Origin: Thermocatellispora tengchongensis
GTDB taxonomy: Bacteria > Actinomycetota > Actinomycetes > Streptosporangiales > Streptosporangiaceae
Assembly: GCF_014202315.1 (NCBI RefSeq)
Contig: NZ_JACHGN010000022.1
Coordinates: forward strand, 117,403 to 181,402
Direction of reading: 5' to 3'
Length of the DNA stretch: 64,000 bases
Shown: positions 1 through 7,249 of the stretch, piece after piece
Layout: the number at the start of each line of letters is the position of its first letter
How positions within the stretch are numbered: position 1 is the stretch's first letter
Notes under the pieces: generated by a model
The model's input: only the letters and a program-made list of their open reading frames with translations
Told to the model about the DNA's origin: nothing
The model's database searches: none
Made by a program: the position numbers and the translations under genes

Positions 1-818
1 ATCGGCCTGTGCCTCCCGGGGCCCACCGGCCTGTGCCTCCCGAGGCCCAGCGGCCTGTGCCCTTGGAGGCGCACCGGCCGGTTCCGCCGGGGCAGGCGGC
101 CCCGCGCCCGGCCTCACCCGCGGGCGCGCCTCCCTGGCCGGTCCGCTCGGCCCCGGCCGGTCCTCCGCCCGCTCAGCCGGCGGTGCTCCCGGCCGCGTAC
201 GGCGGCCCCCTGCCGCGCCGCGCGCCCGCCCCCTTCGATCCGCTGCGATCCGACGGCACGGGCCCGCTGCCCCGTGTCGGGGAGCCCCCGCAGGACCCGC
301 AGGACGACTTCCTGCCCATCTACGCCGAGGTGCGGTCGCTGTGGTTCCGCGCCGACCCGGGCCGGGCCGGCCGGGAGGAGCGGGAGGCGCCCGCGGAGTG
401 GACGTCCCCGGCCGACGCGGGCTGGCGCGCGGCCGAGAAGGTCAACGACCCGTCCTTCGGCGGGGTCACCCCGGTCGGCCTGCCCCGGCGCAAGCCCAAG
501 GCCAACCTCGTCCCCGGCTCGGTCGCGCTCCCCGCCCAGGCGGGCACGCCGGCCCCGGCCCCGCCTCCGCCCGCCTCCTCGCCGCTCAGGTACCCGCCGC
601 GGTCGCCGGAGCGGATGCGCAGCAGGTTCGCCGCGCTCCAGGAAGGCGTGCGCCGGGGACGGGCCGAGATCGCCAGGGGGACGGCCGGCCCCCGCCCCGG
701 GCCCGACCAGGACGGGCCCGGTCAGGAGGGGCCCGGCCAGGACGGGCCCGATCAGAACAGGCCCGATCAGAACAGGCCCGGTCAGGACACGTTGGATCAG
801 GATAGGGAGGACCGATGA
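1..818 (+). CDS. cvnA: conservon sensor kinase, C-terminal fragment (gene cut by window edge)
   Basis: The reading frame is open from the first base, so only the tail of the protein is present. It ends in a disordered Pro/Ala-rich region that matches the tail of the complete kinase at 7250-10396: both share GPLPRV, a (D/E)DxLPIYA block, WTSP-D-GWRAA and a P(R/K)ANLVPGS block. No kinase domain lies inside the window. Codons 3-98 encode an octapeptide repeat of type RPVPPEAH, and codons near 700-800 encode a pentapeptide repeat of type QDGPG. The stop overlaps the next start as ATGA, so the two genes are translationally coupled. Assignment as a CvnA-type kinase rests on this tail and on the next gene. 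Confidence 0.85.
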   Translation, partial: RPVPPGAHRPVPPEAQRPVPLEAHRPVPPGQAAPRPASPAGAPPWPVRSAPAGPPPAQPAVLPAAYGGPLPRRAPAPFDPLRSDGTGPLPRVGEPPQDPQDDFLPIYAEVRSLWFRADPGRAGREEREAPAEWTSPADAGWRAAEKVNDPSFGGVTPVGLPRRKPKANLVPGSVALPAQAGTPAPAPPPPASSPLRYPPRSPERMRSRFAALQEGVRRGRAEIARGTAGPRPGPDQDGPGQEGPGQDGPDQNRPDQNRPGQDTLDQDREDR

Positions 819-1231
819 GGAACCTGAGCCGTCCCGCGCGTGACGTGGACTGGCTGGTGACCGCGTTCGTGGAGGAGGTGCCCGGGGTGGCGCACGCGGC
901 GGTGGTCAGCTCCGACGGGCTGCCGCTGGCGTTCTCGCGCGGGTTCCCACGGGACCGGGCCGACCAGCTCGCGGCGGTCGCCTCGGGTCTGGTGAGCCTG
1001 ACGCAGGGCGCCTCGCGGGTGTTCGAGGGCGGGGCGGTGACGCAGACCGTGGTGGAGATGGAACGCGGGCTGCTGCTCACCATGGCGATCAGCGACGGGT
1101 CGTCGCTGGCGGTGCTGGCCGCGCCCGACTGCGACCTGGGCCTGGTGGCGTACCAGATGACGGTCCTGGTGGAGCGGGCGGGCCAGGTGCTCACGCCGGC
1201 CGTACGGGCCGAGCTGTCGCGGTCCCGCTGA
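815..1231 (+). CDS. cvnB: roadblock/LC7-domain conservon protein
   Basis: A 138-residue roadblock/LC7 protein, the usual second gene of actinobacterial conservons, where it is thought to act with the kinase and a Ras-like GTPase at the membrane. The fold is recognisable from the block VVSSDGLPLAFS, the GGAVTQTVVEM strand and the C-terminal VERAGQVLTPAVRAEL. It is roughly 80 percent identical by eye to the second copy at 10512-10934. ATG 815 overlaps the kinase stop and is preceded by a GGGAGG ribosome site. Unlike the second cluster, no DUF742 gene follows. Confidence 0.93.
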   Translation: MRNLSRPARDVDWLVTAFVEEVPGVAHAAVVSSDGLPLAFSRGFPRDRADQLAAVASGLVSLTQGASRVFEGGAVTQTVVEMERGLLLTMAISDGSSLAVLAAPDCDLGLVAYQMTVLVERAGQVLTPAVRAELSRSR

Positions 1232-1427
1232 CCGCTCGCCCGTCCGGGATCGCCCGGCGAATGACGCGATTTCCGCAAATGTCGCTGGATTGTGACCTTA
1301 CTTTATCTATTCGGTACGCCCCCCTCCCATGCCGATTCGGTCCTAACGATCATCCTTATCGGCCAGGACCGGTAATATCGGACGCGGACAATTCCGCGTG
1401 AGCGCGGCAAAGTGGGAAAGGTGCTCA
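1232..1427 (+). promoter_or_regulatory. spacer between roadblock and GTPase genes, where cvnC is missing
   Basis: This 196-bp stretch is clearly richer in A and T than its surroundings and has no DUF742-like reading frame. It probably carries a separate promoter for the GTPase gene. The block AAAGGTGCTCAGTGG at its 3' edge closely matches the end of cvnC in the second conservon (GAAAGGGTGCTCAGTGG near 11386-11402), where it doubles as the GTPase ribosome site. It may be what remains of a deleted cvnC. Confidence 0.5.
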
Positions 1428-2012
1428 GTGGGGCCTGATTTAGGGACGTCCCCGAACCCGGGGATGACGTCCACGAAGATCGTCGTGGCGGGCGGCTTCG
1501 GCGTGGGGAAGACCACCTTCGTGGGTGCGGTATCCGAGATCATGCCGCTGACCACGGAAGCGGTGATGACCGACGCGAGCGTGGGCATCGACGACCTCGC
1601 CCACACGCCCACCAAGGCCACGACCACGGTGGCGATGGACTTCGGCCGCGTCACCCTCGACCGCGACCTGATCCTCTACCTGTTCGGCACGCCCGGCCAG
1701 CACCGGTTCTGGTTCATGTGGGACGACCTGGTACGCGGCGCGATCGGCGCCGTGGTGCTGGTGGACAGCCGCCGCCTGGGCGACAGCTTCCCGGCCATCG
1801 ACTTCTTCGAGGAGGCCCGGCTGCCGTTCGTCATCGCCCTCAACGGCTTCGACGGCATGCAGCCCTACAGCGTGGACGAGGTCCGCGAGGCGCTGACCAT
1901 CTCCGACGACGTGCCGATCGTCACCACCGACGCCCGCTCCCGCGACTCGGTGAAGAGCACGCTGATCACGCTGGTCGAGCACGTCGTCCGGCGCGCCACC
2001 ACGGCGGCCTGA
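1428..2012 (+). CDS. cvnD: conservon Ras-like GTPase
   Basis: A 194-residue small GTPase of the conservon (MglA/Ras-like) class. Visible motifs are the P-loop GGFGVGKTT, the switch region with TTTVAMDFGRV, the G3 block LFGTPGQHRFWFMWDDLVRG and a degenerate G4 (ALNGFDG instead of NKxD) that is usual in this class. I chose GTG 1428 because GGGAAAGG lies just upstream and because it matches the start of the paralogue at 11400; an upstream in-frame GTG at 1398 is possible. The gene is close to identical in its core to that paralogue. It follows the roadblock gene after a 196-bp gap instead of a DUF742 gene. Confidence 0.9.
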   Translation: MGPDLGTSPNPGMTSTKIVVAGGFGVGKTTFVGAVSEIMPLTTEAVMTDASVGIDDLAHTPTKATTTVAMDFGRVTLDRDLILYLFGTPGQHRFWFMWDDLVRGAIGAVVLVDSRRLGDSFPAIDFFEEARLPFVIALNGFDGMQPYSVDEVREALTISDDVPIVTTDARSRDSVKSTLITLVEHVVRRATTAA

Positions 2013-2059
2013 ACAGAGGCGTCACCAGGGGGCGCCACCGGGGGGCGTCTCCCGGGGGC

Positions 2060-2076
2060 GCCGCCGATCCGGCGGC
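2060..2076. terminator. hairpin between convergent genes
   Basis: GCCGCCG and CGGCGGC form a 7-bp stem around a 3-base loop in the 67-bp gap between the GTPase stop and the stop of the facing ABC ATPase gene. It has no T-tract, as is common in high-GC actinomycetes, and could end transcription from both sides. Confidence 0.5.
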
Positions 2077-2079
2077 CGG

Positions 2080-2862
2080 TCAGCGCGTGCCGGCCGCCTC
2101 GTTCACCCGGCCGCGCACCAGGCGGCCGACCTCGGCGCGCAGGTGCACGAACGCCGGGTGCTCGCGGGTGGCGATCTGCTCCCGCGGCGCGGGCAGGTCC
2201 ACCCGTAGCTCCTTGACCACGGTCGCGGGCGCCTTTGACAGCACCACGACGCGGTCGCCCACGTACACGCTCTCGTCGATGTCGTGGGTGATCAGCAGGA
2301 TCGTCATGTTGTGCGTGCCGCGCACCCGCAGCACGAGATCCTCCAGGTCCTCGCGCGTCTGCGCGTCCACCGAGCCGAACGGCTCGTCCATCAGCATCAG
2401 CGACGGCCGGTACGCCAGCGCCCTTGCGATCGAGGCGCGCTGCTGCATGCCGCCCGACAACTCCCACGGGTACTTGCCCTCCGCCCCGGCCAGGCCCACC
2501 TGCTCCAGGGCCTCGGCCGCCGCCTGCCTGCGCTGCTTGGCGTTCATGCCCCTGCGCCGCAGCGGCAGCGCGACGTTGTCGGCCACCGACATCCACGGGA
2601 ACAGCGAGCGGCTGTAGTCCTGGAAGACGACCGCCAGGTTGTCGGGGGTCCGGGTGACCGGAACCCCGCCGATCCGAATTGTGCCGCCGGTCGGCTTGAT
2701 GAGCCCGGCAATGGAACGTAACAATGTTGACTTTCCGCAGCCAGAGGGTCCGACAATGCTGAGTAAGTCGCCTTCCGCGACCTTCAGATCGAGGCCGTCA
2801 ATGGCACGGTGAGCAGTCGGCCCGGTGCCGTACGTATGCGTCAGGTCCGCGATCTCCAGCAC
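2080..2862 (-). CDS. ABC importer ATPase, nitrate/sulfonate/taurine type
   Basis: A 260-residue ATPase that powers import of an organic anion or related small molecule. Walker A GPSGCGKST is at residues 38-46, the Q-loop follows VVFQD near 80, the signature LSGGMQQR is at 135-142 and Walker B LMLMDEP at 155-161, all in the order and spacing of the SsuB/TauB/NrtD family. It is transcribed away from the binding-protein and permease genes starting at 3143, which otherwise lack an ATPase, so it almost certainly completes that transporter. The divergent layout puts both units under one shared control region (2863-3142). Confidence 0.92.
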   Translation of the reverse strand: MLEIADLTHTYGTGPTAHRAIDGLDLKVAEGDLLSIVGPSGCGKSTLLRSIAGLIKPTGGTIRIGGVPVTRTPDNLAVVFQDYSRSLFPWMSVADNVALPLRRRGMNAKQRRQAAAEALEQVGLAGAEGKYPWELSGGMQQRASIARALAYRPSLMLMDEPFGSVDAQTREDLEDLVLRVRGTHNMTILLITHDIDESVYVGDRVVVLSKAPATVVKELRVDLPAPREQIATREHPAFVHLRAEVGRLVRGRVNEAAGTR

Positions 2863-3142
2863 GACGAATCCCTCACTATCGCGGTGTTTCCACGGTTACC
2901 TCTGGCAACCGATGATCGTGATGAGCAACAGGGGACTCTAGCGGAAGCGTGACCGGCGGAGAAAGGGCCGGAAAGCCTGTCCGGTTGCTCCCACTCTGTC
3001 AACTGCTGGGGCCATAGTCGCCCATATCGGAAATTTAATACTAGAGTGGTGAAAGTAGTTTCATGCCGGTATTTCTGCGCTACGATCCTCTGCGTTCCCC
3101 TCAAAGATCGTTTTCTGTGCGCGGCGCAGTTCTGGAGGATCC
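2863..3142. promoter_or_regulatory. divergent control region of the ABC importer
   Basis: This 280-bp gap separates the ATPase gene from the binding-protein gene and must hold promoters for both. The part at 3024-3063 is AT-rich and contains the inverted repeat TGAAA-GTAG-TTTCA (3050-3063), a candidate operator. A strong ribosome site TGGAGGA at 3132-3138 serves the binding protein. I saw no TPP, cobalamin or SAM riboswitch core here. Confidence 0.55.
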
Positions 3143-4120
3143 ATGAAACTTCGCTCGTCTCTTCTCGCTCTGGTCACAGTCGCAGTCCTCGCGGTCTCCG
3201 CATGCGGTGGCTCTTCCGACGAGTCCACAACCGCCAATTCCGGAGGACTGGAAAAGACCACACTCACGGTCGGCACGATTCCGGTCGTGGACACCGCGCC
3301 GCTTCAGATGGCCGTGGCCAAGGGCTTCTTCAAGGAGGAGGGGCTGGATGTGAAGCTGCAGACCCTCGCGGGCGGCGCCGAGGCGATCCCCAAGCTCAAA
3401 GCCGGCGCGCTCGACGTGAGCTTCGGCAACTACGTCTCCTACTTCGGCGCCCAGGCCAAGGGCGTGCTGGACCTGAAGATCGTCTCCGACGGGTTCCAGA
3501 GCGCGCCCAAGACGCACGTGATCATGGTCCCCAAGGACAGCGACATCCAGACCCCCGCCGACCTGAAGGACAAGGTCATCGCGGTCAACACCCGGCGCAA
3601 CATCGCCTCGATGCTGGTGCGCATCGCGGCCAAGGCCCACGGCGTGGAGCTGGATGAGGACAAGAACTTCGTGGAGTTCCCCTTCCCTGAGATGGAAGGC
3701 GTGCTGAAGAACAAGAGGGTGGACGCCGCGCAGGTCGTGGAGCCGTTCGGCACCCAGATCAGCCAGTCGATCGGCGCCCGCATCATCTGGGACACCGCGC
3801 AGGGGCCCACGGCCGACTGGCCGGTCGCCGGCTACGCCGCCACCTCCGAGTTCGTCAAGGACAACCCCAACACCGTCGCCGCCTTCCAGCGCGCGCTCAG
3901 CAAGGGCCAGGCCCTGGCGGCCGACCGGGCGCAGGTCGTCGCCACCATCCCGACGTACACGCAGATCCCGGCCGAGGTCGCGGCCGGCCTCAACATCGGC
4001 ACCTTCCCGACCACGCTGAACGCGACCCGGCTGCAGCGCGTCGCCGACGCCATGCGCGAGTACGGGCTGCTGGACGCGCCGCTGAACGTGACGGATCTCA
4101 TCGTCTCCGGCAGCAAATGA
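3143..4120 (+). CDS. ABC importer substrate-binding lipoprotein (SsuA/NMT1 type)
   Basis: A 325-residue extracytoplasmic binding protein. The N-terminus has a signal peptide ending in a lipobox VSAC near residues 17-20 (M-K-L-R-S-S n-region), followed by a Gly/Ser linker. The mature part fits the NMT1/SsuA/TauA fold: the TVGTIPVVDTAPLQMAVAKG start, GFFKEEGLDV, and the LKAGALDVSFGNY block. The substrate cannot be read from sequence; sulfonates, nitrate-like anions, pyrimidine precursors or small aromatic acids are family options. Its stop overlaps the first permease gene (ATGA), and a monooxygenase gene closes the unit. Confidence 0.9.
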   Translation: MKLRSSLLALVTVAVLAVSACGGSSDESTTANSGGLEKTTLTVGTIPVVDTAPLQMAVAKGFFKEEGLDVKLQTLAGGAEAIPKLKAGALDVSFGNYVSYFGAQAKGVLDLKIVSDGFQSAPKTHVIMVPKDSDIQTPADLKDKVIAVNTRRNIASMLVRIAAKAHGVELDEDKNFVEFPFPEMEGVLKNKRVDAAQVVEPFGTQISQSIGARIIWDTAQGPTADWPVAGYAATSEFVKDNPNTVAAFQRALSKGQALAADRAQVVATIPTYTQIPAEVAAGLNIGTFPTTLNATRLQRVADAMREYGLLDAPLNVTDLIVSGSK

Positions 4121-4893
4121 CCGAAAACAGCAGGACCCGCCTCGTCAGGGGCGTCATCGGAGCCTTCGCGGCGGCGGCCGTCGCGGAGGCTCTGACCAGG
4201 CTCGGCGTCGTGGACGTCGCGCCGGTCACCGAGGTCGCGGCGCGGTTCTTCGCCCTCGCCGCCGACCCGGGCTTCCTGGCCAACGCCCTGGACACCATCC
4301 TGGCCTGGGCGCTCGGCCTGGCGCTCGCCACGCTCGCGGCGGTCGCCCTCGGCGTGCTGCTCGGCTCGGTGCCGTTCCTCGGCCGCGCGAGCGAGGTCGT
4401 GGTGGAGTTCCTGCGCCCGATCCCGTCGGTCGCGCTGATCCCGCTGGCGATCCTGCTGTTCGAGGGCGGCACCGACATGAAGGTGGCGCTGATCGTCTAC
4501 GCCGCGTCCTGGCCGATCCTGCTCAACACCCTGTACGCCCTGCGCGATGTGGACCCGCTGGCCAAGGACGCCCTGCGCAGCTTCGGCTTCGGCCCGCTGT
4601 CGGTGCTGTGGCGGGTCTCGCTGCCCAGCGCGGCGCCGTTCGTCGCCACCGGCGTGCGCGTGGCGGCGGGGATCGCCCTGGTCGTGGTGGTCGCCGCCGA
4701 GCTGCTGGACGGCGGCGAGAGCGGCATCGGCGTGGTGCTGATCGAGGCGCGCAGCACCGGCGGCTCGACCGACGTGATGCTCGCGGTCGCCTTCTGGGCC
4801 GGCCTGTTCGGGCTGGCCGTCAACGCCCTGCTGGTCCGCGCGGAGCGGGTGGCCTTCCGCTGGCACGCCGTACGCGCCGGTGAACCGACGTGA
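4117..4893 (+). CDS. ABC importer permease 1
   Basis: A 258-residue inner-membrane permease of the SsuC/TauC class (BPD_transp_1 domain). About six hydrophobic segments are visible, and the cytoplasmic coupling region around DALRSFGFGPLSVLWRVSLP is the EAA-like loop that contacts the ATPase. ATG 4117 overlaps the stop of the binding-protein gene and the stop overlaps the next permease start, so the three genes are translationally coupled. Two different permease genes suggest a heterodimeric channel. Confidence 0.9.
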   Translation: MTENSRTRLVRGVIGAFAAAAVAEALTRLGVVDVAPVTEVAARFFALAADPGFLANALDTILAWALGLALATLAAVALGVLLGSVPFLGRASEVVVEFLRPIPSVALIPLAILLFEGGTDMKVALIVYAASWPILLNTLYALRDVDPLAKDALRSFGFGPLSVLWRVSLPSAAPFVATGVRVAAGIALVVVVAAELLDGGESGIGVVLIEARSTGGSTDVMLAVAFWAGLFGLAVNALLVRAERVAFRWHAVRAGEPT

Positions 4894-5702
4894 GCACGGG
4901 GGGACGGACCATGAGAGCGATCACCGGGCTGCTGGCGCGGGGCTGGCTGGCGCTGCTGCTGCTCGTGGTGTGGGAGCTGGTCACCTGGGCCGTGGGGGAG
5001 GCGTACTTCCCGCGCCCCTCGCAGATCGCGGCGGCGGCGTACGAGCTGTGGTTCTCCGGCCCCGCGAGCAGCCTGTTCCTGACCGAGAAGGCGCTGGGCG
5101 ACTTCGGGCCGAGCCTGTTCAACCTGTTCACCGGCTGGTTCCTGACCGCCGTCGCCGGGGTGACCCTGGGCGTGGCGCTGGGGCTGTCGCGGACGGTGGC
5201 CGACTACGTGGAGCCGATGGTGCACTTCGGGCGGGCGATCCCGCCGCCCACGCTGCTGTCGGTGTTCGTGATCCTGTTCCCGCTGGGCGCCTCGATGCAG
5301 ATCGCCGTCATCGTGTTCGGCGTCATCTGGCCGGTCCTGATCAACACCATCGACGGGGTGCGCACGGTCGAGCGGCTGCACCTGGACACCGCCGAGGTGT
5401 TCGGTGTGCGCGGCCCGCTACGGCTGCGCGAGGTGGTGCTGCCCGCCGCCGCCCCCAAGATCGTCGCCGGGCTGCGGATCAGCCTCGGCCTGGCGCTGAT
5501 CCTGATGGTGCTCTCCGAGTTGTTCGGCAGCACGACCGGCATCGGCTCCCATCTCATCGGCATGCAGCGCTCCTTCGAGCTGCCGGAGATGTGGGCCGGG
5601 ATCGTCGTACTCGGCGTGCTCGGCTACCTGCTCAACTCCGTTTTCGTGCTGATCGAGCGCCGCTGGCTGCGCTGGCACCTGACCGCCAGGGGCGCGGCGT
5701 GA
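4890..5702 (+). CDS. ABC importer permease 2
   Basis: A 270-residue SsuC/TauC-type permease, partner of the permease encoded just upstream. It has the same architecture: an N-terminal membrane anchor, a core of five further hydrophobic segments and an EAA-like loop (TAEVFGVRGPLRLREVVLP). GTG 4890 overlaps the previous stop as GTGA; ATG 4911 is an internal alternative with little change to the protein. It ends 22 bp before the monooxygenase gene, consistent with one operon. Confidence 0.9.
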   Translation: MSTGGRTMRAITGLLARGWLALLLLVVWELVTWAVGEAYFPRPSQIAAAAYELWFSGPASSLFLTEKALGDFGPSLFNLFTGWFLTAVAGVTLGVALGLSRTVADYVEPMVHFGRAIPPPTLLSVFVILFPLGASMQIAVIVFGVIWPVLINTIDGVRTVERLHLDTAEVFGVRGPLRLREVVLPAAAPKIVAGLRISLGLALILMVLSELFGSTTGIGSHLIGMQRSFELPEMWAGIVVLGVLGYLLNSVFVLIERRWLRWHLTARGAA

Positions 5703-5724
5703 CGAATCCGAGGGTGGGACTCAG

Positions 5725-7008
5725 ATGCGTGTACTGATCATCGGTGCCGGGATCGGCGGGCTGACGGCCGCGCTCAGCCTGCACGCCGCCGGGATCGACT
5801 GCTCCGTGGTGGACTCCGCGCCGGAGCTGCGGCCCCTCGGGGTCGGTATCAACCTCCAGCCGCACGCCGTACGGGAGCTGGTGGACCTGGGGCTGGGAGA
5901 GGCGCTGGAGGCGACCGGAATCCAGACGTCGGCCCAGGTCTACGCCAACAGGTTCGGCAACGTGATCCTGACCCTGCCGCGGGGGCGCGGCGCCGGGTAC
6001 CTGTGGCCGCAGTACTCCATCCACCGCGGCCGGCTGCAGATGATCCTGCTCGACGCGGTGCGAGCCCGCCTGGGGCCCGGCGCCGTCCGGCTGGGGCTGG
6101 CCTTCCAGGACTTCGCCCGGGACCCGGAGGAGGAGGGCGGGAAGGCGGGCACGGTGACCGCGCTGCTGCGCGACGTGCGTACGGGCGAGGTGGTGGCGGA
6201 GACGGCGGACGTGCTGGCCGGCGCCGACGGCGTCCACTCCGCAGTACGCGCGCGCCTGCACCCGGGCCACGACGAGCTGCGGTGGAGCGGGATCAGGATG
6301 TGGCGCGGCGTGACCGAGCGCGACCCCTATCTCGACGGCGCGACCCTGCTGGTCGCCGGCTCCAACGCGGCGGCCAAGTTCGTCGCGTACCCGATCTGCG
6401 CCGAGGCGCGGGCGCGCGGACGGGCCTCGATGAACTGGGTCGCCGAGGTCCGGATGGCCGAGGCCGGGGCCGCGGGCCAGGCCGACTGGCACCGCGAGGG
6501 CGCCCTGGAGGACGTGCTGCCGCACTTCGCGGACTGGTTTCTCCCGGATTTGGACGTGCCCAAGCTGATTACGGGCGCTGACCGAATCCTGGAATACCCC
6601 ATGGTGGACAAGGATCCGCTGCCGCGGTGGAACGTGGGCCGGGCCACCTTGCTCGGCGACGCCGCCCACCCGATGTATCCGATCGGTTCCAACGGCGGCT
6701 CGCAGGCGATTCTGGACGCGCGCTTTCTCGCCCTCACCCTGGCCCGTAACGTCGATCCCGCCGAGGGCCTGGCCGAATACGAACGCGAGCGGCGGCCCGC
6801 CACGACGGACATCGTTCTCGCCTGCCGGCGGCTGCCGATGGACGAGACCATCGAACTCGTCGAGCGGCGCGCCCCGGACGGCTTCGCGGACATCTCCGAG
6901 GTGCTTTCGGCGCGGGAACTCGCCGAGATGGCGGCGGCCCAGAAAACGATCAGCGACATGGACGTCACGATGCTCAACCAGCGACCCTCCTGGAATGTGG
7001 CCCGGTGA
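5725..7008 (+). CDS. FAD-dependent monooxygenase, PhzS/salicylate-hydroxylase-like
   Basis: A 427-residue class A flavoprotein hydroxylase. Residues 7-12 give the FAD-binding GAGIGG of the N-terminal Rossmann fold, and GDAAHPMYPIGSNGG is the second FAD motif with the ribityl-binding Asp. This GDAAHPMYPIGSNG form is typical of PhzS-like flavin-dependent oxidoreductases. It is expected to hydroxylate or oxidatively decarboxylate an aromatic or heteroaromatic ring using NAD(P)H and oxygen. It sits 22 bp after an ABC permease gene, so I infer it acts on the imported compound. The true substrate is unknown. Confidence 0.85.
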   Translation: MRVLIIGAGIGGLTAALSLHAAGIDCSVVDSAPELRPLGVGINLQPHAVRELVDLGLGEALEATGIQTSAQVYANRFGNVILTLPRGRGAGYLWPQYSIHRGRLQMILLDAVRARLGPGAVRLGLAFQDFARDPEEEGGKAGTVTALLRDVRTGEVVAETADVLAGADGVHSAVRARLHPGHDELRWSGIRMWRGVTERDPYLDGATLLVAGSNAAAKFVAYPICAEARARGRASMNWVAEVRMAEAGAAGQADWHREGALEDVLPHFADWFLPDLDVPKLITGADRILEYPMVDKDPLPRWNVGRATLLGDAAHPMYPIGSNGGSQAILDARFLALTLARNVDPAEGLAEYERERRPATTDIVLACRRLPMDETIELVERRAPDGFADISEVLSARELAEMAAAQKTISDMDVTMLNQRPSWNVAR

Positions 7009-7249
7009 GCGCGGCGGAGTTTCGGACAGTATGTAATACGCCTTACGGCGATGATAGGCCGGGAAGCGGAACTTGAGGGCATTTTCGGGCCTAAGGCCAG
7101 AAATTGAACACTTTGAACCATTGGCCGAGGTTGACCGCTTGTGCTCAAATAACCCTCGCCCCATGGATGCGCCCGCGTCCCATCGCGAACATCGTTCGCA
7201 TCGCGCTTCCCGCTGCACCTGACCGTCCTAGGAGAGGTTGCGCAAGCCA
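7009..7249 (+). promoter_or_regulatory. promoter region of the second conservon
   Basis: This 241-bp gap is AT-rich by local standards. It holds TTGACC at 7131-7136, a candidate -35 element, and a near-perfect palindrome GCGAAC-ATC-GTTCGC at 7185-7199 that is a candidate operator. GGAGAGG at 7231-7237 is the ribosome site of the kinase gene. Confidence 0.5.

Noticed and set aside
1398-1427. Earlier start of the first GTPase
   Set aside because: The paralogue's start and the ribosome site favour GTG 1428; the extra ten codons are in the presumed cvnC remnant.
2863-3142. TPP or other riboswitch before the binding-protein gene
   Set aside because: The conserved riboswitch core segments are absent.
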